Below, piece by piece: positions 12,907 to 19,197 of a DNA stretch of 20,058 nt. This DNA comes from a virus. The stretch is taken from positions 1-20,058 of IMG/VR virus record IMGVR_UViG_3300047276_000332. One strand, written 5' to 3'. The position numbers were made by a program, and so were the translations under genes. The notes under the pieces were generated by a model. It saw only the letters and a list, made by a program, of their open reading frames with translations, was not told the DNA's origin and made no database searches. Within the stretch, counting starts at the first letter, position 1; the number at the start of each line of letters is the position of its first letter.

Positions 12907-13450
12907 AAGTCAACATCATTACAGACGTTATCAGCGATTCATGGATGCCTTAAAAGGTCAATCCGTGAATGGCTATTGTGAGGTGCATCACATCGTGCCA
13001 CGCAGTCTTGGCGGCTCTAATGACAAAGACAACTTAATCAGTTTGACACCACGACAACACTACATTGCACATTGGATGCTTTGGAAGGCTTGTGGTGGTG
13101 TCGCAGGTCGCTCTTTCTTTATGATGAGCAACCTTGGCAAATACGGCAAAGTCAACTCTACAACGTATGCACAGGCAAGAGAAAACTATTCTGAACAAGT
13201 CAAGAAGCAAATGGCTGAACGACCAAACAGACCAGCTTTCACGCCAGAGCATCGTGAAAAACTGAGACAGGCAAAACTTGGAACAAAACTTTCAGCCGAG
13301 ACAAGATGCAAGGTTGGAAATGCACAAAGGGGTAGAAAATTGTCAGACGAAACTAAACGCAGAATTTCTGTAACTAAAAAACAAGCCTATCTGAAATGGC
13401 TGGAAGAAGGCAACACGCCTGAACCTGCTGACGAGGTAAGCAATGGATAA
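12899..13450 (+). CDS. HNH endonuclease with NUMOD3 motifs (probable homing endonuclease)
   Basis: A 183-residue free-standing nuclease. The HNH core is clear: YCEVHHIVPRSLGGSNDKDN (26-45) with H30/H31 and N45, then LTPRQHYIAHWML with H54 and H58. Residues 114-158 carry two NUMOD3-like DNA-binding repeats (FTPEHREKLRQAKLG and LSDETKRRISVTKKQ). The last 20 residues (KQAYLKWLEEGNTPEPADEV, then SNG) are not nuclease-like; they match the tail of the preceding 72-residue protein. This suggests that the endonuclease invaded, or recombined with, a copy of that small gene and kept its 3' end in frame. It is translationally coupled on both sides and probably mobile. Confidence 0.9.
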   Translation: MVKSQHHYRRYQRFMDALKGQSVNGYCEVHHIVPRSLGGSNDKDNLISLTPRQHYIAHWMLWKACGGVAGRSFFMMSNLGKYGKVNSTTYAQARENYSEQVKKQMAERPNRPAFTPEHREKLRQAKLGTKLSAETRCKVGNAQRGRKLSDETKRRISVTKKQAYLKWLEEGNTPEPADEVSNG

Positions 13451-13556
13451 CCAAACCTTCAAAAAAGACATTGCTGAAGGCAAGCCCCTGCAAGACGCAG
13501 ATGGTAACGAGATGACCGCAGCGGCGGCTCAAGAATTTATGAGGAACCTACCATGA
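13443..13556 (+). CDS. Putative small protein, 37 aa, between HNH and fibre gene
   Basis: The ATG lies inside the last codons of the HNH gene (eight-base overlap) and the TGA overlaps the next gene's start as ATGA, so the frame fills the gap exactly. The product (MDNQTFKKDIAEGKPLQDAD, then GNEMTAAAAQEFMRNLP) is soluble and helical. No ribosome site other than coupling is evident. The junction with the HNH stop (AATGGATAA) parallels that between the 72-residue gene and the HNH gene (AATGGTTAA). It may be a small fibre-associated protein; the function is unknown. Confidence 0.55.
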   Translation: MDNQTFKKDIAEGKPLQDADGNEMTAAAAQEFMRNLP

Positions 13557-14113
13557 GCAAAGTATCCATACAGGGTAACGCCAGCGGCACAGGCACATTC
13601 ACCATTGCCGCGCCGAACAGCAACAGCAATCAGACGCTGACGCTGCCTGATCAAACAGGAACCGTAATAACAACGGCAGGTGTACCAAAAGCAGCGTTGC
13701 CTACCGGGAGTGTGTTGCAGGTGGTGAGTGCTACTGATGCAACAGGAAGAAGCACAACATCCACAAGTTTTGTAACAGCATCAAATACCTTATCAGTAAC
13801 AATTACTCCAACATCTACATCAAGCAAAATATTTGTTGTAGCAAATTCAAGTTGTGAACACAATACAACAAATACTTACATGGTGTTTACTATTTTTAGA
13901 GGGGCAACAAATTTAGGTAATGGGCAAGGTGGAAATATTCTTAGAGTTAGTAGCACACAAAATATTTATCCTATGGCGTTATCTTTTTTGGATTCACCAA
14001 ATTCAACATCAGCTTTAACATATCAAGTTTATTTCAAAACAGATGCTGGTCAAGCAACTTTAAATAGTGCAAATTGTTTAGCAACAATCACAGCCTTTGA
14101 GATTGCGGGGTAA
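13553..14113 (+). CDS. Short tail fibre/receptor-binding protein, 186 aa
   Basis: The N-terminal 45 residues (SIQGNASGTGTFTIAAPNSN and QTLTLPDQTGTVITT) are a conserved fibre attachment module. This is followed by LPTGSVLQVVSATD, a frequent fibre linker, and then a beta-sandwich-like C-terminal domain (TFVTAS..., SSKIFVVANSSCEHNTTNTY to ITAFEIAG). The pattern resembles phage tip proteins that bind saccharides. The first 170 bases are GC-rich and the rest is AT-rich with different codons, so the tip domain may have been exchanged. An upstream GAGG site and ATGA overlap support the start. No enzymatic residues are seen. Confidence 0.75.
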   Translation: MSKVSIQGNASGTGTFTIAAPNSNSNQTLTLPDQTGTVITTAGVPKAALPTGSVLQVVSATDATGRSTTSTSFVTASNTLSVTITPTSTSSKIFVVANSSCEHNTTNTYMVFTIFRGATNLGNGQGGNILRVSSTQNIYPMALSFLDSPNSTSALTYQVYFKTDAGQATLNSANCLATITAFEIAG

Positions 14114-14116
14114 AAA

Positions 14117-14374
14117 ATGAATTTACATCAAGCTATTTACAAATTAAATCCCAATGTTGTTAGCATTGGCGGCGATGTTGCCTATGATGCCAACGAGCAA
14201 GTAGTGTCTTACGACAAAGCAGCAGCAGAGGCATTGGTTGCTGCTAACGCATACAAAGAACAACGCGCAATGGCATACCCATCAATTGCTGACCAACTAG
14301 ACCAAATCTACCATGAAGGTATTGATGCTTGGAAGGCAACCATTCAGGCGGTTAAGGATAGGTATCCTAAATGA
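14117..14374 (+). CDS. XkdW-like fibre-associated protein, 85 aa
   Basis: The 85-residue product ends with MAYPSIADQLDQIYHEGIDA and WKATIQAVKDRYPK, the YPSIxDQLDxIYHxGIDxWK motif of XkdW-type small proteins found beside phage fibre genes. The N-terminal half (NLHQAIYKLNPNVVSIGGDV) is beta-rich and the C-terminal half helical. A chaperone role in fibre assembly is often suggested for such neighbours but is not shown by this sequence. It lies three bases after the preceding fibre gene and overlaps the next as ATGA, closing the fibre module. Confidence 0.75.
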   Translation: MNLHQAIYKLNPNVVSIGGDVAYDANEQVVSYDKAAAEALVAANAYKEQRAMAYPSIADQLDQIYHEGIDAWKATIQAVKDRYPK

Positions 14375-14571
14375 GTGATGAATCCCTAGACACCCGCCTG
14401 TCGGTGCATGAAGCAGTTTGTGCCGAGCGCTATCAAGCCATTGAAAAACAGCTTGATGATGGTAGTAAGCGTATGACTAAAATTGAATATCTCATTTACA
14501 TCACTCTTGCAGCTATTTTGCTTGGCCCCGGTGTAGCTGCTGAGTTTGTTAAGAAATTGCTTGGAATATGA
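14371..14571 (+). CDS. Small membrane protein, XhlA/holin-accessory type
   Basis: A 66-residue protein with a charged N-terminal half (SDESLDTRLSVHEAVCAERY, then QAIEKQLDDGSKRMTK, probably a short coiled coil) and one transmembrane segment near 39-60 (IEYLIYITLAAILLGPGVAA), followed by EFVKKLLG. The layout resembles the XhlA-type haemolysin/holin-helper family: soluble helix first, one membrane segment at the end. It stands at the start of the lysis cassette, overlapping genes on both sides as ATGA. It may help the holin further downstream or anchor another protein. The family is assigned from layout only. Confidence 0.6.
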   Translation: MSDESLDTRLSVHEAVCAERYQAIEKQLDDGSKRMTKIEYLIYITLAAILLGPGVAAEFVKKLLGI

Positions 14572-15059
14572 TTGATCCAATTACAGCTTTAGCAGCGGTA
14601 CAAAGTGCTGTTGCTCTCATCAAGAAGGCTTCTAAAACTGTAGATGATGTAGCTTCTTTAGGGCCAATGATTGGTAAATATTTTGAAGCCAAACATACAG
14701 CCACTAAAGCGGTTCACGAAGCAAAGAAAAAGGGTGGTTCTTCAATGGCTAAGGCTATTGAAATTGAACTAGCTTTGAAGTCTCAAAGAGACTTTGAACA
14801 AGAACTTCAGAACTTGTTCTTTAGTACAAACAATATGGACATTTGGCAGAACATAAAAAAAAGAGCATCAGACATGGATGCCGCTAACGCTGAACAAGCT
14901 AGAAAAGACAGCGTTGCAGAAGCAAAGCGTAAACGAAGAGAACAAGAAATTACAGAAATAATAATTGCTGTGGCTGTAGTGATGGTAGTTGTAGCCACCA
15001 TTGTCTGGGCCGCATGGGAGGCTTTTACTTTTTGTTCTAAAGCAGTGTGTGGAATATAA
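14568..15059 (+). CDS. Membrane-anchored helical protein of unknown function, 163 aa
   Basis: The protein starts MIDPITALAAVQSAVALIKKAS, a hydrophobic to amphipathic helix, then continues through a basic helical segment with AKHTATKAVHEAKKKGGSSM and a long charged helix (ARKDSVAEAKRKRREQEITE). One strong transmembrane segment spans about 129-151 (IIIAVAVVMVVVATIVWAAW). Two Cys residues are near the C-terminus. Similar MIDPITA-type proteins are frequent in environmental phages beside lysis genes. An inner-membrane spanin subunit is conceivable, but inner spanins normally carry the membrane segment at the N-terminus with the rest outside, so this is weak. It may equally be a virion or membrane-remodelling protein. 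Confidence 0.65.
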   Translation: MIDPITALAAVQSAVALIKKASKTVDDVASLGPMIGKYFEAKHTATKAVHEAKKKGGSSMAKAIEIELALKSQRDFEQELQNLFFSTNNMDIWQNIKKRASDMDAANAEQARKDSVAEAKRKRREQEITEIIIAVAVVMVVVATIVWAAWEAFTFCSKAVCGI

Positions 15060-15068
15060 AGGACTAAT

Positions 15069-15584
15069 ATGTTAACTCTTCTATCTACAATTGTTTCTTT
15101 TCTAATGGGAGGGTTGCCTAAGCTTCTTGATTTCTTTCAAGATAGGGGAGATAAGAAACATGAATTGGCTTTAGCACAGCTTCAAACTGAAAGAGAACTA
15201 GCCCTTAGAAAGCTAGGCTTTGAAGCACAAGAAAGAGTGGAAGCCATTCATACAGAACAAATAGAAATACAAACCAAGTCTGCGGAGAAAACAGCTATAA
15301 TTTCTGCACAGCAAGCGGAGATTCAGGCTATATATGCACATGATGTTAGCTTGAATGAAGGTACTAGTCAGTGGGTGAAGAACCTCAGAGCAAGTGTACG
15401 TCCTGTTATAACATATGGGTTTTTCTTTTTGTTAGTGGCTATTGATGTTGCTTTAGTGGTGCATGGATTTATGTACGATATTTCTTTTGAGAACATGGCT
15501 GAACATTTGTGGGACAATGAAACACAAGCGTTGTTTGCTTCCATCATAGCTTTCCATTTTGGTGGTAGGGCTTTTGGTAAATGA
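15069..15584 (+). CDS. Putative holin, GTA_holin_3TM-like
   Basis: A 171-residue protein with an N-terminal hydrophobic helix (LLSTIVSFLMGGLPKLLDFF), a long charged helix (HELALAQLQTERELALRKLG to about 90), a RASVRPVITYGFFFLLVAID transmembrane part and a third hydrophobic stretch (QALFASIIAFHFGGRAFGK). This three-segment pattern, with the RPVITY and FxxGRA elements, fits the GTA_holin_3TM family, which releases endolysin by making holes in the inner membrane. It directly precedes the lysozyme gene (ATGA overlap), as expected for a holin/endolysin pair. A GGACTAAT site lies upstream of the ATG. I do not see a signal peptide on the lysozyme, which makes a holin necessary. Confidence 0.75.
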   Translation: MLTLLSTIVSFLMGGLPKLLDFFQDRGDKKHELALAQLQTERELALRKLGFEAQERVEAIHTEQIEIQTKSAEKTAIISAQQAEIQAIYAHDVSLNEGTSQWVKNLRASVRPVITYGFFFLLVAIDVALVVHGFMYDISFENMAEHLWDNETQALFASIIAFHFGGRAFGK

Positions 15585-16057
15585 ATGTAAGCGACAAAGC
15601 AATCAAGATGATTGTACACCATGAGGGGCTACGCTTAAAGCCTTACAGGTGTCCTGCTAAGCTTTGGACAATAGGAGTGGGTCATGTCCTCTATCCAGAA
15701 CAAGGCAAGCTTTCTATAAATGAGAGAGATGGGTTTGCTCTAAAGCAAGAAGACAATAGAACATTTACACAAGAAGAAGTGAGCAACATTCTTAAAGCAG
15801 ACCTTAAGCGTTTTGAACAGGGAGTGGATAGGTTTATAACAACACAGCTTTCTCAGGGAATGTTTGATGCCCTGGTGTCCTTCTCTTTTAATGTAGGCTT
15901 AGGCACTCTTCAGAGGTCTACATTAAGACAAAAGCTCAACCGAGGAGACAAAGAAGGGGCAGCAGAAGAACTCTTAAAATATTGTATGGCTGGTGGGAAA
16001 ATATTAAAGGGCTTACAAAACCGTAGGCTAGACGAGAAAGCTCTCTTTTTATCTTAG
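15581..16057 (+). CDS. Endolysin, GH24 (T4-type) lysozyme
   Basis: The 158-residue enzyme cleaves the glycan backbone of peptidoglycan. The catalytic triad pattern E-8aa-(D/C)-5aa-T is present as E15, C24 and T30 (HHEG ... YRC ... TIGVGH), i.e. the Cys variant of this family. The GH24 features continue with a conserved-looking LVSFSFNVGLGTLQRSTLRQ stretch (95-113), a loop ending in GGKILKGLQNRRLDEKALF (138-156) and a length normal for small lysozymes. No signal peptide or N-terminal membrane anchor is present, so export would depend on the holin immediately upstream. The start is an ATGA overlap with the holin stop. Confidence 0.95.
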   Translation: MNVSDKAIKMIVHHEGLRLKPYRCPAKLWTIGVGHVLYPEQGKLSINERDGFALKQEDNRTFTQEEVSNILKADLKRFEQGVDRFITTQLSQGMFDALVSFSFNVGLGTLQRSTLRQKLNRGDKEGAAEELLKYCMAGGKILKGLQNRRLDEKALFLS

Positions 16058-16066
16058 GAGAAACAC

Positions 16067-16192
16067 ATGAAGAAACCCGGAAAGAAACTTATTAAAGAAC
16101 TTGAAAAGAACTATCCAAAAGGAGTGGTGCTTTCCCCTGCAAAGGCTAAAACACCTAAAGCTCCTGTTAAACCAATGAAGAAAAAACCATGA
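16067..16192 (+). CDS. Lys/Pro-rich small protein, 41 aa
   Basis: A short frame with a TAGGAG site six bases before its ATG and an ATGA overlap with the next gene. The product (MKKPGKKLIKELEKNYPKGV, then SPAKAKTPKAPVKPMKKKP) is highly basic, with a short helix followed by an AK/PK-rich tail that should be disordered. No domain is recognised. The Lys-rich content suggests contact with DNA or membrane lipids. Because it is coupled to a second tiny basic protein and lies between the lysozyme and other small genes, it may be a co-expressed packaging or condensing accessory; this is inference. Confidence 0.65.
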   Translation: MKKPGKKLIKELEKNYPKGVVLSPAKAKTPKAPVKPMKKKP

Positions 16193-16338
16193 AGAAGGAC
16201 AAAGTGGGGAAGGTGATGAAGGAATGGAAAGAGAAAACCCTTCATAGCGGCAAGGGAGGCCCTGTTGTTAAAAGCAAGAAACAGGCCATAGCCATTGCTT
16301 TGTCTGAGGCAGGGATGTCAAAGAAGAAAAAGAAATGA
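16189..16338 (+). CDS. DUF6496-like small basic protein, 49 aa
   Basis: The 49-residue product contains KVGKVMKEWKEKTLHSGKGG and VVKSKKQAIAIALSEAGMSK, which matches the pattern of the small DUF6496-type family (KVMxEFKxGxLxSG...V.s.kQAIAIALSEA), found in bacteria and phages and of unknown function. The C-terminus is a run of five lysines. It overlaps the preceding gene and the next one as ATGA. The family name is from memory and should be treated as such. It is well conserved in form despite its size, so a real gene is likely. Confidence 0.7.
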   Translation: MKKDKVGKVMKEWKEKTLHSGKGGPVVKSKKQAIAIALSEAGMSKKKKK

Positions 16339-16526
16339 TGTTCATGGCACAACTTATGGTGTGCCTTAGTAGCTGCCAGCTCATTGAGGAAAACATTCCT
16401 AAGCTGTTTCATAATGTGGAAGAATGTAAGGCATATGCTAAAGAGCTAGCAGAAGAAGTAGTAAAAGAAATACCAATAGCTAAGATTGGCTATAGATGTG
16501 TACCAACCTCTCAAAACAACGTATAA
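16335..16526 (+). CDS. Small secreted or lipoprotein-like protein, 63 aa
   Basis: The gene starts in the ATGATG overlap with the preceding stop. The N-terminus MMFMAQLMVCLSSCQ is hydrophobic and its LSSC at residues 11-14 matches a lipobox, so Cys14 could be lipidated after removal of a short signal. The signal lacks the usual N-terminal positive charge. The mature part has EECKAYAKELAEEVVKEIPI and a second Cys near the end (GYRCVP), a pattern reminiscent of small phage exported proteins with paired cysteines. Being close to the lysozyme, it is a candidate outer spanin, but no inner spanin partner is certain. Function is open. Confidence 0.55.
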   Translation: MMFMAQLMVCLSSCQLIEENIPKLFHNVEECKAYAKELAEEVVKEIPIAKIGYRCVPTSQNNV

Positions 16527-16571
16527 GCCATTATTTTTGTTTAGGCAGGGGTGGTATAGGGGAGGCTAATA

Positions 16572-16592
16572 AAACGCCTCTAATGGGCGTTT
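16572..16592 (+). other. Hairpin between lysis genes and the 92-aa gene
   Basis: AAACGCC (16572-16578) pairs with GGCGTTT (16586-16592) around a seven-base loop in the 87-base gap. The right arm ends in only three T and is followed by AAAGGG, so it would be a weak terminator at best. The gap otherwise has no recognisable promoter. Confidence 0.5.
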
Positions 16593-16613
16593 AAAGGGCT
16601 TTAAGGGGCATAT

Positions 16614-16892
16614 ATGAAAGATAGCAGACTTGAAAGAGCAGGGGTGGCTGGGTATAACAAACCAAAGCGCACCCCAAGCCATCCAACAAAAAGCCATGTT
16701 GTTGTGGCTAAAGAGGGCAGCAATGTCAAAACCATCCGCTTTGGACAACAAGGGGTGTCAGGCAGTCCAAAGAAGGAAGGAGAAAGCGAAAGCTATAGAA
16801 AGCGTAGAGAAAGCTTTAAGGCTCGCCATGCTAGCAACATAGCCAAGGGCAAGATGAGTGCTGCATATTGGGCTGACAAGGTGAAATGGTGA
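16614..16892 (+). CDS. Conserved basic phage protein, 92 aa
   Basis: The 92-residue product is very basic. It starts with SRLERAGVAGYNKPKRTPSH, followed by SHVVVAKEGSNVKTIRFGQQ and then GVSGSPKKEGESESYRKRRE with SFKARHASNIAKGKMSAAYW at the end. This motif set, notably IRFGQQGVxGSPKKEGES and FKARHxxNIAKGKMSAAYWAxKVKW, recurs in tailed phages as a small conserved protein whose function I do not know (I recall a DUF name but am not sure of it). The content suggests nucleic-acid binding or a structural role. An AAGGGGC site lies a few bases upstream of the ATG. It is the last gene before the third promoter. Confidence 0.8.
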   Translation: MKDSRLERAGVAGYNKPKRTPSHPTKSHVVVAKEGSNVKTIRFGQQGVSGSPKKEGESESYRKRRESFKARHASNIAKGKMSAAYWADKVKW

Positions 16893-16902
16893 CATTAAAG
16901 TA

Positions 16903-16931
16903 TTGACTTATTATGTATTTTATGTTATAAT
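16903..16931 (+). promoter_or_regulatory. Sigma70-type promoter for the tail-joining genes
   Basis: TTGACT (16903-16908) and a perfect TATAAT (16926-16931) are separated by 17 bases. The leader that follows (ACTTATAAAGTTTATAAGGA) ends in the ribosome site of the adaptor gene at 16958. It is the third promoter of the same design in this window. Confidence 0.85.
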
Positions 16932-16957
16932 ACTTATAAAGTTTATAAGGAAATAAG

Positions 16958-17605
16958 ATGACTTATTTAGAAATGGTTAACAAAGTGCTAAGAAGACTTA
17001 GAGAAAGGGAAGTGGGGGCTGTCTCTCAAACGTCCTATAGCAAGCTCATTGGTGACTTTGTTAATGATGCTAAAGCAGAGGTGGAGAATGCTTGGAAATG
17101 GAGTGCTCTAAGAACCACTCTTACGCTCACCACACAAGCTAATGTGTTCAACTATGAGCTAAATAGTAGCCAGAACAACTTCAGCATCATTGATGTCATT
17201 AACGACACCTCCAATAGGTTTATGGAATATAAAACCTCTGTGTGGTTTGATAATCAATTTCTAAATATGTCTCCCGCCACAGGAGCTCCTCAGTTTTATT
17301 CCTTCAATGGGGTGGCTAATGATGGAGATACACAAGTGGACATCTACCCAATTCCTGATGGTGTTTATCAGCTTAGGTTTAATTGTGTCATTCGTCCTGT
17401 TCCTCTTGTGCTAGATGCTGATGTCATTGTCATTCCTCACCAGCCTGTCTTCTTGTTGGCTGTCTCTAAAGCCATTGAGGAACGTGGAGAAGACGGAGGA
17501 ACAACAAGCATCAATGCTTTCCAAGCAAGCAGAAACTCGTTGGCTGATGAAATTGCTTATGATGCTGCTCGTCACCCAGAAGAAACTATTTGGTATACGA
17601 CATGA
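16958..17605 (+). CDS. Head-tail adaptor protein (tail tubular A / gp4-like)
   Basis: A 215-residue protein. The N-terminal LEMVNKVLRRLREREVGAVS and KLIGDFVNDAKAEVENAWKW are the typical start of podovirus adaptor proteins. The remainder is mixed alpha/beta with WSALRTTLTLTTQANVFNYE and QVDIYPIPDGVYQLRFNCVI, similar to the ring protein that extends the portal. Together with the stabilisation-type protein it would join the head to the tail. It has an AAGGA site eight bases upstream and directly follows the third promoter. The stop overlaps the next start as ATGA. The family resemblance is by motif memory, so gp4-like versus T7 tubular A-like is not settled. Confidence 0.8.
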   Translation: MTYLEMVNKVLRRLREREVGAVSQTSYSKLIGDFVNDAKAEVENAWKWSALRTTLTLTTQANVFNYELNSSQNNFSIIDVINDTSNRFMEYKTSVWFDNQFLNMSPATGAPQFYSFNGVANDGDTQVDIYPIPDGVYQLRFNCVIRPVPLVLDADVIVIPHQPVFLLAVSKAIEERGEDGGTTSINAFQASRNSLADEIAYDAARHPEETIWYTT

Positions 17606-19197
17606 AAGAACTTGTTAGCGCAACAGTTGCTGCTCCAGGCTTCTATGGGCTTAACACCCAAGAGAGTGGAGCATTGCTGTCTGACGGGTTTGCCCTTCGT
17701 GCTTCCAATTGTGTCATTGATAAGTATGGACGTTTAGGGGCTCGTAAAGGCTGGCTAATGAGGACAACTTCTGGCAGCAGTGTCCTTTCTGGACAGCCAA
17801 TTAGAAGCATCTTTGAATATTTAAATGCCAATGGAGACATTGACTACATTAGTGCTGGAAATAATAAACTATTTCTTAATGGCATTGGAGGAGCATTAAC
17901 AGACATCACTCCTACTATGACCATTACAGCTAGTAATTGGCAAATGTCTTCTTTGTATGACCATTGTGTAATAGTACAACAAGGACATGAACCTGTAATA
18001 TTTTCTAGACACACTGGTTCTCCTGTTTGCTCCCTCCTAATAAACCATACAGCCCATTCTGGTTCTTTTTCTTCTCCTATATTTGGCACAGGTGTAGATA
18101 ATGGGCCAAATTGTATTCTTGCTGCTTATGGACGTTTATGGACAGCTAGAAGTAATAACAACAAAACCACTATTTGGTGGAGCACAGATATTGCTGATGT
18201 AAACTTCCCCACTTTTAACACAGGAGGAAGCAGCACGGCTGGTAGTATGAATATCAATGCTAAGCTTCCTAACAATGCTGATGAAATTGTAGGACTTGCT
18301 GCACATAATGGGTACATTGTCGTATTCTTAAGACAAAACATTGTCATTCTTAGAGGAGGAGATGACAACTTTAGCAACCCAGCTTCTATGTTTGTTCAGG
18401 ACGTTATTCCCGGTGTAGGCTGTATAGCTAGAGATAGCATTCAGAAAACAGGTAATGACATTTTGTTTCTTTCTGCTTCTGGTGTTAGAAGCCTTGGGCG
18501 TACAGTGCAGGAAAAGAGTATGCCAATGACAGACATCTCTAAGAATGTAAGGGATGACTTGTATGCTTATATGGCTAACACTTCTCCTAATGAAATTAGA
18601 AGTTGTTTCTCTGAAAAGAATGCTTTCTATCTGTTAAGCTTTCCAAGCACCACCACTCCTGTTGTCTTTTGTTTTGACATGAGAGCCCCTTTACAGGATG
18701 CTTCTGCTCGTGTTACAACATGGGATAGCTATCAAGCATATGCTCTATCAGCTAACAGGAATGGCTCTTTGTACATTGGAAAGCCTAATGGCATTGGTGA
18801 ATATTATGGCTATACAGATAATGGGACAGGCTATCCATTCATCTATTATACCACCTATTTTGATTTTGGACAAAGCACAACAAACAAAATTGTAAAGAAG
18901 GTGGGCATTGTTATGATTGGCGGTGGAGGACAAAGCATTGTTCTTAAGCTGGGCTTTGATTATGCAGATGCATATGAAAGCTTTGCCACCACCTTAAGCA
19001 CTAAAACGCCTGCTGAATACAACATAGCTGAATATAACATAGCAGAATATTCTTCTGGTGTTTTTGTTGACACTGTTAACACCCCTCTTGGTGGACAAGG
19101 CAAAGTGGTACAGATGGGCTTTGAGGCTACAGTTAATGGAGCTCCTCTAAGCATTCAAAAGATGGACATATTTACTAAACTAGGACGGAGTTACTAA
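17602..19197 (+). CDS. Tail stabilisation-type protein (P22 gp10 / tail tubular B-like)
   Basis: A start at TTG (17590) is possible in the open frame, but the ATG at 17602 overlaps the previous stop as ATGA and gives the sensible N-terminus MKELVSATVAAPGFYGLNTQ. The 531-residue product has the GFYGLNTQ and GFALRASNCVIDKYGRLGAR elements (about 12-50) that mark phage stabilisation proteins of the P22 gp10 type. The rest is a beta-propeller-like series (WWSTDIADVNFPTF, AAHNGYIVVFLRQNIVILRG, GCIARDSIQKTGNDILFLSA). Near the C-terminus an IAEYN repeat (AEYNIAEYNIAEYSSG) precedes the terminal domain. It would form the nozzle or plug of the tail. No enzymatic motif is seen. Confidence 0.85.
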   Translation: MKELVSATVAAPGFYGLNTQESGALLSDGFALRASNCVIDKYGRLGARKGWLMRTTSGSSVLSGQPIRSIFEYLNANGDIDYISAGNNKLFLNGIGGALTDITPTMTITASNWQMSSLYDHCVIVQQGHEPVIFSRHTGSPVCSLLINHTAHSGSFSSPIFGTGVDNGPNCILAAYGRLWTARSNNNKTTIWWSTDIADVNFPTFNTGGSSTAGSMNINAKLPNNADEIVGLAAHNGYIVVFLRQNIVILRGGDDNFSNPASMFVQDVIPGVGCIARDSIQKTGNDILFLSASGVRSLGRTVQEKSMPMTDISKNVRDDLYAYMANTSPNEIRSCFSEKNAFYLLSFPSTTTPVVFCFDMRAPLQDASARVTTWDSYQAYALSANRNGSLYIGKPNGIGEYYGYTDNGTGYPFIYYTTYFDFGQSTTNKIVKKVGIVMIGGGGQSIVLKLGFDYADAYESFATTLSTKTPAEYNIAEYNIAEYSSGVFVDTVNTPLGGQGKVVQMGFEATVNGAPLSIQKMDIFTKLGRSY

